NCBI RefSeq assembly: GCF_001602525.1
Contig: NZ_LSYT01000001.1
Span: 806,001-870,000, forward strand
Source: Flavobacterium chilense
GTDB lineage: Bacteria > Bacteroidota > Bacteroidia > Flavobacteriales > Flavobacteriaceae
Length of the DNA: 64,000 nucleotides
Reading direction: 5' to 3'
Shown: piece by piece, positions 8,258 through 17,467 of the stretch
How positions within the stretch are numbered: the first letter of the stretch is position 1
Layout of the letters: each line of letters starts with the position of its first letter
Program-made: the position numbers and the translations under genes
The notes under the pieces: generated by a model
Told to the model about the DNA's origin: nothing
The model's database searches: none
What the model saw: only the letters and a program-made list of their open reading frames with translations

Positions 8258-8692
8258 ATAAAACCAATTCATCACATTGTCAAACATCTAAAATTTTTAT
8301 TGATTTTCAAGAGGTTAACTACTTGTAAATGACATAATAAAAAACTACTTTTGCAACTTAGAAAAAATAAGAATAGCAAAAGTTGTGATTTGGCTATTTT
8401 TCTGCTTAAATTATTGATATAAAAGTGATTAATTACAACGTTAATTTTATAACCCTACTATAAAATTTTACTTTTTAATTCGCTATTTATGCTATTATAA
8501 GTGCAAAATTTCTGAAATATAAATTCCTATATTTTTAAAAGTAAACGAAAACTTTTTTAATGGAGGCAAATCTATGCTTAATCCGTTATAAGGTTTCTTG
8601 TCCCTGATTTTAACAGGCTTGATTTTATATTTCCGAATAAAAATAAACGATTTAAATATTTTAATTAACCCTAAAAAAAGAAATTAGTATAA
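8258..8692. other. AT-rich intergenic region, no gene seen
   Basis: A gap between two plus-strand genes. It contains an imperfect hairpin near 8348-8386 with arms ACTTTTGC and GCAAAAGT, not followed by a T run, so a weak terminator or a chance structure. No open frame with a plausible protein was found. The promoter of the next gene presumably lies in the last 150 bases. Confidence 0.5.
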
Positions 8693-10234
8693 ATGAAAGA
8701 CAATCAGACAAAAAAATATTATTGGGGAATAGGATTGGAAAACGAAACCTACATGCAATTTGAAGAATCCCTAATAGTTTCTGGTCAATTTATACAAGAA
8801 AAAATTGGATTTGAGAAATACAGCATTGACTATCGAAAATGCTATAAACCGGAGAGCTTAACTCCAATATTAAAGAAAGCTTTTAGTTTGAATGAGAATT
8901 ATACCGTGAGCCGAATGATGAACAGCCATTCGCTGGAAAAACTCGACATTAACTATCAGCATAAAACATTATCACCGGTAAAGCCACTGGTTGATACCGA
9001 AACTGGGGAGGTAAGCGCACAGCCTACCGAGAATCCTGAATATCTTGGAAAATCGATCATGGAACTTTTCCTTGAAGATCAGCCATACAATATTCAAAGT
9101 ATGATTACCCAAAGAAATAAAACAATGGGTTCTGTTCATTTTGATGGTGATTCTATCGAATTTGTAACCAAATATTTTGAAAACAGAACAATAGCTGATT
9201 CCTGCAAAGAATTAAAGGCAACTAAAAAGTTATTTTTAAATAAAATCAACGAATCGTCTGTATTAAAAGGAAAATTAAATTTTCCTGATTACAACAATGG
9301 CTTAAATATGTTTATGACCAATCAGGAGAATCTTGTTTTATTTAATAACGGAACCTATCATTTTCACATTACTTTGCCGTCTTTAACAGAAGATAGCAGG
9401 ATTGTAGACTACAATGAATTTGAAAGAACACACGCCAATGCTATTTATTTACTGCAATGGTTTGAACCTTTCTTTATTGCTACTCTTGGAAGTCCTGATA
9501 TAATGGGTGTAATAAGTAACACTTACAATTTAGACAAAAAATTTACTTTGGGTTCAATGAGAAATGCTATGTCCCGCTACATTGGTGTAGGAACTTACAA
9601 CAAAGCAATGCCAAAAGGAAAAATACTAACTTACAATGTCGAGAATTTTAGAAAACTGCTCAAATTTGAAAAAGAAGAAAACATTTGGTGGCGTGACCAA
9701 ATTGAAGCAGATATGGAATATGAAATGCTTTCGGAAGTAGGTCTTGATTTTAATCAGGAAAAAATGTATCAAAGTGGTTTTGAGTTTAGAAGCTTTGACG
9801 AATTTCCGGCAGAATACTTAAATGACGTCCTTTTTTCTATTATCCTGATTTGTGAGCATTCTTTGAATTTGCCTGACGTTCAATGGGGACATGATAGTAA
9901 AGTCTGGAATAATCTGGTTTTTAAAACTTTAAAAATGGGCTATGCAACAGAAATCAATGAAGAAGAAAAAACGGAAGTTTTAGATTTACTGCAATTAATT
10001 CATCCGTCAGATCAAAATTATGATACATTAAAATCTGAATTTAATGCTATTGTAATGTTAGATGAATTTTTCTTTAAAATCTTGTCTGTTTTGCATGATA
10101 AATACAAAGACAATAATATTTGTTTGGATGCTATGTACGGGCAAAAAACAAGTTATCCGCCAAAATGGGACAATTTTAATAAATACCAGACAGAAAGACA
10201 TTTAAAGCAAATTGGTATGTTTTGCGATAATTAA
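8693..10234 (+). CDS. Glutamate-cysteine-ligase-like amidoligase
   Basis: Probably an ATP-dependent ligase that joins a carboxylate to an amine, in the glutamate-cysteine ligase/amidoligase superfamily. The 513-residue protein opens with a GxExE motif in GIGLENETY (Gly14, Glu16, Glu18), the first metal/ATP-binding signature of that fold. A second signature is YHFHITLPS with His223 and His225. It is followed by QWFEPFFIATLGSP (about 255-267) and Arg290 and Arg295 in a Ser/Arg-rich turn, comparable to the RxxR region of the superfamily. There is no signal peptide. The substrate is unknown; the family includes glutathione-type enzymes and enzymes that modify peptides. It has its own strong terminator and long upstream gap, so it is probably a separate transcription unit. 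Confidence 0.6.
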   Translation: MKDNQTKKYYWGIGLENETYMQFEESLIVSGQFIQEKIGFEKYSIDYRKCYKPESLTPILKKAFSLNENYTVSRMMNSHSLEKLDINYQHKTLSPVKPLVDTETGEVSAQPTENPEYLGKSIMELFLEDQPYNIQSMITQRNKTMGSVHFDGDSIEFVTKYFENRTIADSCKELKATKKLFLNKINESSVLKGKLNFPDYNNGLNMFMTNQENLVLFNNGTYHFHITLPSLTEDSRIVDYNEFERTHANAIYLLQWFEPFFIATLGSPDIMGVISNTYNLDKKFTLGSMRNAMSRYIGVGTYNKAMPKGKILTYNVENFRKLLKFEKEENIWWRDQIEADMEYEMLSEVGLDFNQEKMYQSGFEFRSFDEFPAEYLNDVLFSIILICEHSLNLPDVQWGHDSKVWNNLVFKTLKMGYATEINEEEKTEVLDLLQLIHPSDQNYDTLKSEFNAIVMLDEFFFKILSVLHDKYKDNNICLDAMYGQKTSYPPKWDNFNKYQTERHLKQIGMFCDN

Positions 10235-10270
10235 AAGTTTATATAACAGATTTTAAAAACTAAAAATATT

Positions 10271-10308
10271 AAGATCCACATCAAGTTTATGATGTGGATC
10301 TTTTTTTT
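10271..10308 (+). terminator. Rho-independent terminator of the amidoligase gene
   Basis: A near-perfect 13-bp stem, AAGATCCACATCA with TGATGTGGATCTT, around a six-base loop and followed by eight T. It lies 37 bases after the stop codon. It separates the amidoligase from the following tape-measure-domain gene. Confidence 0.9.
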
Positions 10309-10365
10309 ATAACTAATGATAATCAAACGGTTATATAACGAAAATATTTTTGCTCAGGTTTCCTG

Positions 10366-11052
10366 ATGTCAATTAAAAAAAGTCTTAAATACCTGATATC
10401 AGGTATAAATACGTATGGCACATTGAAAAATGATTCTTATATTTATTTCACCTTTTCAGATGTTAACTTAATTGAAGAAATCAACATGGAAACACCTTCT
10501 AAAAACGAACCAATAAAGTCCCTTAAAAAACAAGCCGCTTTAAATAAAAATGGCATTCTGGTTGAAAACGCAGGGATTGTGCTTTTAAATAATTTTATTG
10601 ATATATTATTTCACCGACTTAAGCTAACTGAAGAAAAAAAGTTCACCAGTACAGAAAACCAGATTAAGGCTGTACATTGTTTGCAATATCTTGTTACCGG
10701 ACTAACTTACACAGATCAGGATTTTTTATCTCTAAATAAAGTATTGTGCGGACTTTCGGTAAATGATACTATTTCAAATGAATTTGAAATGTCTGAAGAA
10801 AAACGATCCCTTATAGATGGATTACTATACGCAGCAATAGGATATTGGCCAGAAGCTAAGGATTCCTCCCTTACTGGTTTTAGAGGCAATTGGCTTATTC
10901 GAGAAGGGAATCTTATAGAATTAGAAGACAAATGGGAACTTACTGTGCAAAAAAGAGCTTATGATATATTATTACGCAAATCTCCTTTTTATTTTTCTAT
11001 TGTAAAGTATCCCTGGATGAACAAACCACTACATGTTATCTGGCAGTTATAA
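10366..11052 (+). CDS. Orphan C-terminal domain of a contractile injection system tape-measure protein
   Basis: The 228-residue protein matches, from residue ~50 to the end, what I recall as the conserved C-terminal domain of tape-measure proteins of contractile injection systems (the Afp/PVC-type and Bacteroidetes type VI-like family). The diagnostic run is ENAGIVLLNNFIDILFHRL, then an AVHCLQYLVTG segment, LNKVLCGL, AIGYWPEAKDSS, a GFRGNWLIREG turn, and the ending PFYFSIVKYPWMNKPLHVIW. Full-length members usually carry a long N-terminal region ahead of this part; it is absent here. No sheath, tube, baseplate or AAA+ ATPase gene is seen in the window. It may be a remnant, a domoed regulatory or capping protein, or part of a dispersed locus. 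It is 50 bases upstream of the PhyH gene and probably co-transcribed with it. Confidence 0.75.
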   Translation: MSIKKSLKYLISGINTYGTLKNDSYIYFTFSDVNLIEEINMETPSKNEPIKSLKKQAALNKNGILVENAGIVLLNNFIDILFHRLKLTEEKKFTSTENQIKAVHCLQYLVTGLTYTDQDFLSLNKVLCGLSVNDTISNEFEMSEEKRSLIDGLLYAAIGYWPEAKDSSLTGFRGNWLIREGNLIELEDKWELTVQKRAYDILLRKSPFYFSIVKYPWMNKPLHVIWQL

Positions 11053-11102
11053 AATCTTATTTTCATCACTTAAAAATCTCATAAAAACCGAAAAGTAAAA
11101 TT

Positions 11103-12023
11103 ATGCCCTGGACGATTCTTGAAAAATTGTGGACACGTACCTTGCATCCTTCAAATGTTGCTGTTACCAATGATACTCAAACCTGGAATGCAGAAATAAA
11201 AGCCTTATATCAATTGGGTATTGGTATGGAAGAAACACTACAATTTTTATATTTTGAAAAACCTGATTTTGAAAATTTTAAAATCTGGATCAATAACAGA
11301 CAAAGAAACCAAACTACAGAAACCGAAATTCTTACTGAGGATGTATTATCTGAAGAGGATCTTCAATTCTGGAACAAAAATGGGTATATCGTAATAAAGG
11401 ATGCCATCTCAAAAGAAGATTGTAAAGCTACTGAACAGGCAATTTGGGATTATTTAAAGATGGATCCGGACAAAAAAGAAACCTGGTATCAAAGACATGA
11501 AGATCAAAAAGGCTTAATGCTTAACTTTTCGGATCATGAAACGTTAAACCGAAACAGGCTTTCTCCAAAAATAAAAAAAGCCTACGAGCAATTGTATAAA
11601 ACAACCAACCTTTACAAAACAATTGATAAAGTAAGTTTTAATCCTCCTGAAACTGAAGAATTTAGTTTTTTAGGAAGTCTGCTTCATTGGGACATCAGTA
11701 TAAAACCTCCTTTTGCATTTGGACTTCAGGGACTGCTCTATCTTACAGACTGCGATGCTAATGATGGCGCTTTTCATTGTGTTCCGGGATTTCATAACAA
11801 AATAGAAGAATGGATTGAAAGCATTCCCGCTGATCAAAATCCGAGAGATCTGGCAGTCGAAACACTGCAATCTGAACCTATAATTGGCAATGCAGGCGAT
11901 TTTATAATCTGGAACAATACTTTACCACATTGTGCAACGCCCAATAAAGGCAAAACACCAAGAATGGTACAATATCTTACTTATTTACCCAATGAAAATA
12001 ACACTTTTGGGGAATGGGCTTAA
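11103..12023 (+). CDS. Phytanoyl-CoA dioxygenase (PhyH) family Fe(II)/2-oxoglutarate oxygenase
   Basis: Non-haem iron oxygenase that would hydroxylate an unknown substrate using 2-oxoglutarate and O2. The double-stranded beta-helix domain spans about residues 84-298. The iron ligands are His195 and Asp197 in LLHWDIS and His276 in LPHCATPN; Arg287 in TPRMVQY fits the 2-oxoglutarate carboxylate anchor. An N-terminal ~75-residue domain (with EETLQFLYFEKPDFENF) is not part of the core fold and resembles an accessory domain I recall from other Bacteroidetes PhyH proteins. It follows the tape-measure-domain gene by 50 bases on the same strand, which is the main clue to its context. No signal peptide is present, so it should be cytoplasmic. 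Confidence 0.85.
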   Translation: MPWTILEKLWTRTLHPSNVAVTNDTQTWNAEIKALYQLGIGMEETLQFLYFEKPDFENFKIWINNRQRNQTTETEILTEDVLSEEDLQFWNKNGYIVIKDAISKEDCKATEQAIWDYLKMDPDKKETWYQRHEDQKGLMLNFSDHETLNRNRLSPKIKKAYEQLYKTTNLYKTIDKVSFNPPETEEFSFLGSLLHWDISIKPPFAFGLQGLLYLTDCDANDGAFHCVPGFHNKIEEWIESIPADQNPRDLAVETLQSEPIIGNAGDFIIWNNTLPHCATPNKGKTPRMVQYLTYLPNENNTFGEWA

Positions 12024-12027
12024 ATAA

Positions 12028-12060
12028 TAAGGAAGAATAACTTTTGCTTACTCTTCCTTA
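12028..12060. terminator. Hairpin between convergent PhyH and mgtC-like genes
   Basis: Nine-base arms TAAGGAAGA and TCTTCCTTA with a 15-base loop, located in the 62-base gap between two convergent genes. There is no long T run on either side, so termination strength is uncertain, but the position suits a shared terminator. Confidence 0.55.
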
Positions 12061-12085
12061 CAATTTATTATGATTTCCAGTGCTT

Positions 12086-12508
12086 TTATTTTCTGTTTCT
12101 CATCCATCTTTCGACAGGTTCAATAACGGTATTTACGGTAGTAACCAGAAAAGTACAAATCAAAGTTTCTGCAAAATACCCTGACGCGGCAATACATCCA
12201 ATCGCTGCACTGCACCATATTGTGGCAGCAGAATTTAATCCGTGTACATTTGGCCCTTCTCTAAAGATGACTCCTGCTCCCAAAAAACCAACTCCCATAA
12301 CCACCTGAGCTGTAATACGGGTTACATCGATATTAGGTTCTGTAGCGGCTACTTTTATCGATAACAATACAAAGGCAGCTGCTCCTGTTGCTACCAGCAT
12401 ATTGGTTTTTAAGCCGGTTTCTTTATGATGCCATTGTCGCTCAAAACCTATAATTAATCCGGCAAATAAAGCGATTATAAGTCGGGTGAAAAATTCTGTT
12501 GTACTCAA
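12086..12508 (-). CDS. MgtC/SapB-family membrane protein
   Basis: A 140-residue integral membrane protein with about four membrane helices and the family signatures GLIIGFERQWHHKETGLKT, MGVGFLGAGVIF and GLNSAATIWCSAAIGC. MgtC proteins support growth at low magnesium and in macrophages in pathogens, partly by acting on the ATP synthase; many environmental homologues have unknown roles. This copy has only the membrane part and lacks the soluble C-terminal ACT-like domain of Salmonella MgtC. A predicted MgtA-type Mg2+ ATPase lies 5 kb away but is not in the same operon. Confidence 0.9.
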   Translation of the reverse strand: MSTTEFFTRLIIALFAGLIIGFERQWHHKETGLKTNMLVATGAAAFVLLSIKVAATEPNIDVTRITAQVVMGVGFLGAGVIFREGPNVHGLNSAATIWCSAAIGCIAASGYFAETLICTFLVTTVNTVIEPVERWMRNRK

Positions 12509-12600
12509 AGTTAATATGATTTTATAAGATTAAAAGTGCTGTGTTCTTCATCAAAACCATCACTTTATAGAAATAAATTTAAAACTTAAATATAAAAATA

Positions 12601-13836
12601 TTATTCGTAATGCAGAGCTTCTATCGGATCCAATTTAGATGCTTTTAGTGCAGGATAATAACCAAAGAAAATACCGGTGATCGCACAAACTAAAAATGAA
12701 AGTATCACAGAAGATTCAGAAATCAAAGTAGGCCAGTGTAAAAAGAACTGTATCAGCTCAGATGCTATAATTCCCAATACAATTCCAATTAATCCTCCGG
12801 TTAAACTGATCAATATAGCTTCGACCAAAAACTGCAATAAAATATCCCTTCCGTTTGCTCCTATAGACATACGCAAACCAATTTCCTTAGTTCGTTCTGT
12901 AACCGAAACATACATAATATTCATAATTCCGATTCCGCCAATCAATAACGAGATTCCTGATATTGCCGTTAATAACACGGTCAGCAACTGACTTGTCGAG
13001 CTAAAAGTATTAATTAACTCAGCCTGTGTTCGTACGGAGAAATCATCTTCGTCTTTGGCTTTCAACCGATGTGCTGTACGCATAATCTGTTCGATTTCAT
13101 CTGTTGCCATTTGTGTCTGACTTTCGTCTATTGTCGAAGCATAGATATTTTGAAGATAAATAGAGTTTGTTATTCTTTTTTGCACTGTCCTAAAAGGCGC
13201 AATAATAATATCATCCTGATCCTGTCCGAATGCGTTCTCTCCTTTGGATTGTAAAACCCCAATAATCCTGAACGGAATTTTATTAAATCGAATAATTTGC
13301 CCAATAGGATTTACTCCATACGGAAATATATTGTCTACAACTGTTTGTCCGATCAAACACACTTTATTTGCCGTATGTACATCTGATTCTCTAAAAGCAA
13401 TTCCTTCTTTGAGCGGCCAGTCTCTAATTTTAAGATAATCGACACTTACGCCCTGCATACTCGTTGGCCAGTTTAAAGCTCCATTAATAGCCTGACCTTT
13501 ACTGGATACTGCAGGGGAAATCGCATTGAGATGTTTTGATTCTTTTTTAAGTGCATCAACATCACTGAGCGTTAAAGTTTGAACACTCGAAATATCCAGA
13601 CGTGCTCCGGCGGTCACATTACTGTTTGGACGAATTGTAATCATATTCGATCCCATACTGGACAATTGATCCTGAATGCTTTTTTTAGAGCCCTGTCCTA
13701 TTGCAACCATTGCAATTACAGAAGCCACACCAATAATAATCCCGAGCATAGTCAACAATGCACGAAGTTTATTACGGCGAAGTGCTTTTAAGGCGATTAG
13801 AAAAAGATTAGCTATTTTCATATTTATAATCTTCAT
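12601..13836 (-). CDS. MacB-type ABC transporter permease (FtsX-like)
   Basis: Inner-membrane component of a MacAB-TolC-type tripartite efflux or mechanotransmission system. The 411-residue protein has an N-terminal membrane helix (about 20-45), a large periplasmic MacB core domain (about 50-270), and three C-terminal helices in an FtsX domain with the signature NIMYVSVTERTKEIGLRMSI. In E. coli MacB, ATPase and permease are fused; here they are separate genes, as is common in Bacteroidetes. The start overlaps the ATPase gene by 29 bases; an internal ATG (MKIANLFLI) at 13821 would reduce the overlap to 14. Substrate unknown. Confidence 0.92.
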   Translation of the reverse strand: MKIINMKIANLFLIALKALRRNKLRALLTMLGIIIGVASVIAMVAIGQGSKKSIQDQLSSMGSNMITIRPNSNVTAGARLDISSVQTLTLSDVDALKKESKHLNAISPAVSSKGQAINGALNWPTSMQGVSVDYLKIRDWPLKEGIAFRESDVHTANKVCLIGQTVVDNIFPYGVNPIGQIIRFNKIPFRIIGVLQSKGENAFGQDQDDIIIAPFRTVQKRITNSIYLQNIYASTIDESQTQMATDEIEQIMRTAHRLKAKDEDDFSVRTQAELINTFSSTSQLLTVLLTAISGISLLIGGIGIMNIMYVSVTERTKEIGLRMSIGANGRDILLQFLVEAILISLTGGLIGIVLGIIASELIQFFLHWPTLISESSVILSFLVCAITGIFFGYYPALKASKLDPIEALHYE

Positions 13837-14602
13837 CTACACGAAAATCGGCCAGCATTTGTTTAGCAGATTTTATGTTTTGGTTATTAAAGTCTTTTGT
13901 TACTCTTCCGTCACGAAGTGTGACTGTTCTGCTGCTAAATGCCGCTATATCCGGTTCATGCGTTACAAAAATGATTGTTTTTCCCTGTGAATTTAATTCC
14001 TGAATCAAAGCCATGATTTCGTAGGAAGTTCTGGTATCCAGGTTTCCTGTGGCTTCATCAGCCAGAATCATTACAGGATCGTTTACTAAAGCTCTCGCAA
14101 TAGCCACACGCTGTTGTTGTCCTCCCGAAAGCTGGTTCGGAAAGTGATCCAGCCTGTCAGCGAGTTTTACAGCTTCTAAAGCATTTATAGCTCTTTCCCG
14201 TCGTTCTTTGGTAGAAATTTTAGAATTATACAACAATGGAAGTTCTACATTTTCTATTGCCGAAGTACGTGCCAGAAGATTATACGACTGAAAAATAAAA
14301 CCAATCTTCGTGTTTCGTAAAGCTGCCAGTTCATTTTTAGATAATGATTTGACATTTACTCCGTCCAGTATATAATTCCCCTCTGATGGTTTATCCAGAC
14401 ATCCCAAAATATTAAGCATTGTTGTTTTTCCGGAACCACTACTTCCCATAATGGTAATAAATTCGCCTTCCATCACATCAAAAGAAACACCTTTTAAAGC
14501 TCTTACAGTTTCTGATCCCATGGTAAATTCTCTTTTGAGGTCTTGTATTTCAAGAATCTTTTTTCCCATCACAATTTCTTTTGTATTCTCAACTGTTATC
14601 AT
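13808..14602 (-). CDS. MacB-type ABC transporter ATP-binding protein (LolD-like)
   Basis: ATPase partner of the downstream permease, 264 residues. Walker A is GSSGSGKTT, the signature is LSGGQQQR and Walker B is [12 protein letters not shown]; the H-loop is in IIFVTHEPD. The sequence belongs to the LolD/MacB/FtsE type. The annotated ATG overlaps the stop of the adaptor gene by four bases (ATGA), supporting coupled translation, although an internal ATG at 14569 (MGKKILEIQ) would remove an 11-residue leader. The short C-terminal extension after the H-loop domain is charged. Confidence 0.93.
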   Translation of the reverse strand: MITVENTKEIVMGKKILEIQDLKREFTMGSETVRALKGVSFDVMEGEFITIMGSSGSGKTTMLNILGCLDKPSEGNYILDGVNVKSLSKNELAALRNTKIGFIFQSYNLLARTSAIENVELPLLYNSKISTKERRERAINALEAVKLADRLDHFPNQLSGGQQQRVAIARALVNDPVMILADEATGNLDTRTSYEIMALIQELNSQGKTIIFVTHEPDIAAFSSRTVTLRDGRVTKDFNNQNIKSAKQMLADFRVDEDYKYENS

Positions 14603-15867
14603 CTTTTTCCGCCGCCTCCGCCGCCTCGTTTTGGCATAAACGGACTTGAATCTGTCGCTTTAGCTCCTTTAGCCTGCTTTAATGCATTTACTCCGGTAAT
14701 GATTTCGTCCTGTGCTGTTATTCCCCTAACAATCTGCACATTGATATCATCATCCAATCCTATTCGGATGTGTTTCGGGATAATCGAATCGCCAACTTTT
14801 TTCCATACAATTGCTTTCTTATGGTCAATCGTATCCGGCTTTTTGTTATTTGATGCTAAATTGCCTCCATATTTATTTCCGTTTTTGCCTTTGTGTTCTC
14901 CTTTATGATTTCCTAAAGACAGTTTCCTGATTTTATATTGTTTTCCTAATGTAGAATCAGGCTGAAAAGCAATGGCTTTCGCCGAAATAAGCAGGGTGTT
15001 TTTTACTTCATTGGTATAAATAATAATGTTGGCCGTCATGCCGGGTTTTAATTTTAAATCATTATTTGGAGCGTTGATAATGGTTGTATACGTAACAACA
15101 TTTGCCGAAATTGTGGGCTGTAAACGTACTTCCATTACGGTACCTTTAAACACATCATCCGGAAAAGCATCAACGGTAAAAGTCGCACTTTCTCCCACTT
15201 TTATATTCCCAACATCAGCTTCATCAACAGAGGCCTGAACCTGCATTTTGGTTAAATCCTTGGCAATACTAAATAAGGTTGGTGTATTTAAACTCGCTGC
15301 TACGGTTTGTCCTTGGCTCACTTTTCTGGATAGAACTGTTCCGTCTATGGGTGAAAAAATATTGGTAAACGAAAGGCTTTTTTGTACAGATCGCAGTTGA
15401 GCCGCCACGCTGTTTACATTATCTCTGGCTACTTCGTAAAGGTTTTTTGCCGTTTCAAAATCAGCTCTGCTAATTCCTCCTGCTTTGTATAATTCACTTT
15501 GTCTGTTAAAATTAGATTGCTGATAGCTCAGGTTGTTTTTCGACAATTGCAAATTTGCTGTAATTTGCTGCACTTGGGCAATTAATAAGGATTGATCGAT
15601 TTGAGCCAGTAATTCTCCTTTTTTTACCACCGAATTAAAATCGACAAATACTTTTTGTATCGTTCCTGAAACCTGTGTACCAACTGCTACAGTATCTACC
15701 GGCTGTATTTTTCCGGTTGCCGTTACACTCGTTGCAATATCTCCATAATGTGGTTTTTCTGTAATCAATTCTACTTTATTATCCTCTTTATGAAAAATAA
15801 AATATCCTATACATCCTATAAGTAAAACTCCAATGATGATGATAATTATTAATTTACTTTTTTTCAT
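14599..15867 (-). CDS. MacA-type periplasmic adaptor (HlyD/RND-MFP family)
   Basis: Membrane-fusion protein linking the ABC permease to the TolC-like channel, 422 residues. It has an N-terminal membrane anchor (about 5-24), a lipoyl/barrel-sandwich segment containing GTQVSGTIQKVFVDFNSVVK, a coiled-coil hairpin (about 90-165) and a beta-barrel domain with ATVDEADVGN-like residues. The C-terminal part carries a polar, His/Lys-rich insertion (about 320-350) and ends in a Gly-rich [11 protein letters not shown] tail, both unusual additions. It is ten bases downstream of the TolC gene. Confidence 0.93.
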   Translation of the reverse strand: MKKSKLIIIIIIGVLLIGCIGYFIFHKEDNKVELITEKPHYGDIATSVTATGKIQPVDTVAVGTQVSGTIQKVFVDFNSVVKKGELLAQIDQSLLIAQVQQITANLQLSKNNLSYQQSNFNRQSELYKAGGISRADFETAKNLYEVARDNVNSVAAQLRSVQKSLSFTNIFSPIDGTVLSRKVSQGQTVAASLNTPTLFSIAKDLTKMQVQASVDEADVGNIKVGESATFTVDAFPDDVFKGTVMEVRLQPTISANVVTYTTIINAPNNDLKLKPGMTANIIIYTNEVKNTLLISAKAIAFQPDSTLGKQYKIRKLSLGNHKGEHKGKNGNKYGGNLASNNKKPDTIDHKKAIVWKKVGDSIIPKHIRIGLDDDINVQIVRGITAQDEIITGVNALKQAKGAKATDSSPFMPKRGGGGGGKR

Positions 15868-15877
15868 TTTGCTCTTT

Positions 15878-17218
15878 TTATAGTTTGATTGAATCTCCTT
15901 TATAGAAATCGTATATTTTTAAACTTACAACAGCATTGTATTTTGCTTGTATAAAATTTTGGAATGCCTGAACATATAAATTCTTTTCGAGTAAATAATC
16001 TACTGTACTTATGCCTCCTAATCGTAATTGTTCGTTGGCAATTCGATAATTTTCTGTGTTGGCATCAAGCTGTTCCTGAGCAGCAGTAAACTGAGATTGC
16101 GCATTAAGGACATTAATGTACGCCTGCTCTACTTTTTGAGAAAGTACTGTTTCTGTGTTTGTAACATTTAGTTTGGACTGATCAATAGCAATTTTTGACT
16201 TTTCGACTCCTGTTTTCGCAATTCGATTATTAAAGATCGGAACCGTTAACGAAAGCCCCAGACGCTGATAAAAGTTATTGTCTAATTGTGCAGGATAAGG
16301 TGTACTTTGATTGTCTGAATAGCCAGAAGCCAAAGTTCCGCTTGCACTAAGTGTAGGTAAAAAACTGGCTTTGGATTTTTGTAATTCTAAATCGGCAGCT
16401 TCTTTCTCTAACAAAATGCTTTTTACCTCCGGTCTTTGTTCTAAGGCTATTTTTTGCGCTTCTTCCAGATTGATTACCGGTAAAGTAGCTTCGAGAGTTT
16501 CCGGCTTTTGAATATTTAATTCATATCCTGACGGAAGCTGCAATAATTGTTTTAAGGTCAGCACATTTTGGCGCTCGGTGTTTTGAGAATTAACTAAATT
16601 AAAGTTATCGGTTGCCAATTGTGCTTTCAGTAAAACAAAATCTTTTTTGGCAATACTTCCGGCATTGTATTTTAATTCTCCTAATTTGAGTTGTGCTTTC
16701 GAAGTTTCTACAATCTCGTTTAAATACACACTATTTTCCTTTGCCAGTAAAATGGTCAGATATGCTTGTGTGATTTGAATGGTAATATCGTTTTCAGCAG
16801 CTTCGGCATTAAACTGAGCTGACTTGATAAAGAGTTCTTTTTGTTTAATATCATTATTCAGGTATCCTCCATTATATAAAACCATCGATGAACCTAATGA
16901 ATAATTGCCCGCAAAACTCGATTGGGTCTGAAAACCTCCTACGACTAAATCAGCATTTTTTGCATTGGTAAAAGTTTGCGACGCATTTCCTAAAAGGTTA
17001 GGAAGCTTTGCTGCTTTAGACAATAGTAAATCCTGTTCTGTAGATTTAGTAGTGAGCCGTAAGGTATTAATTTGGATATTCTGCTGTTTTGCATAAGCAA
17101 TACATTGTTCAAGATTCCATACTTTAGGTAATTGATTTTGTTCAGTCGTTTGTGCAATTGTATGTGCCGAATGAGTAATCAAAATCACCATTAAAGTATT
17201 TATCATAAATGACCTCAT
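15878..17218 (-). CDS. TolC-family outer-membrane efflux protein
   Basis: Outer-membrane channel of the tripartite pump, 446 residues. A signal peptide ends near IAQTTEQ. Two OEP repeats follow (about 35-230 and 250-440), each with the long helices and Ala/Gln-rich heptads of the family; the barrel contains NAQSQFTAAQEQLDAN and GGISTVDYLLEKN signatures. It is the first gene of the four-gene minus-strand efflux operon (channel, adaptor, ATPase, permease). An in-frame ATG at residue 5 is an equally possible start. Confidence 0.92.
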   Translation of the reverse strand: MRSFMINTLMVILITHSAHTIAQTTEQNQLPKVWNLEQCIAYAKQQNIQINTLRLTTKSTEQDLLLSKAAKLPNLLGNASQTFTNAKNADLVVGGFQTQSSFAGNYSLGSSMVLYNGGYLNNDIKQKELFIKSAQFNAEAAENDITIQITQAYLTILLAKENSVYLNEIVETSKAQLKLGELKYNAGSIAKKDFVLLKAQLATDNFNLVNSQNTERQNVLTLKQLLQLPSGYELNIQKPETLEATLPVINLEEAQKIALEQRPEVKSILLEKEAADLELQKSKASFLPTLSASGTLASGYSDNQSTPYPAQLDNNFYQRLGLSLTVPIFNNRIAKTGVEKSKIAIDQSKLNVTNTETVLSQKVEQAYINVLNAQSQFTAAQEQLDANTENYRIANEQLRLGGISTVDYLLEKNLYVQAFQNFIQAKYNAVVSLKIYDFYKGDSIKL

Positions 17219-17467
17219 ACCTGAATTTAATTTAAATTAAAAAAATAAATTATAACCTGAGACTTAGATAATAAAAATGCTTTAAGCGTATTATGGATTT
17301 GATTAAAAAGGGGAATTTGGTACATTATTCATAGTAATGGTAGATAAAACGAATAACTATATCAAATATAGTGATTATTTTAACACTTTTACCGAAGTAC
17401 CTCTCCTTTTAATCATAAATAAAAGATAAATTAATTAGAAAGAAAACTTAACGTTTTTGACAAACGG

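Noticed and set aside
10366..11052. Part of a complete contractile injection system in this window
   Set aside because: No sheath, tube, baseplate, spike or AAA+ ATPase gene is present on either side; only the C-terminal tape-measure-like domain is seen.
17356..17372. Short palindrome ACTATA-N5-TATAGT upstream of the TolC-type efflux operon
   Set aside because: Six-base AT-only arms are expected by chance in DNA of this composition; not strong enough to list as an operator.
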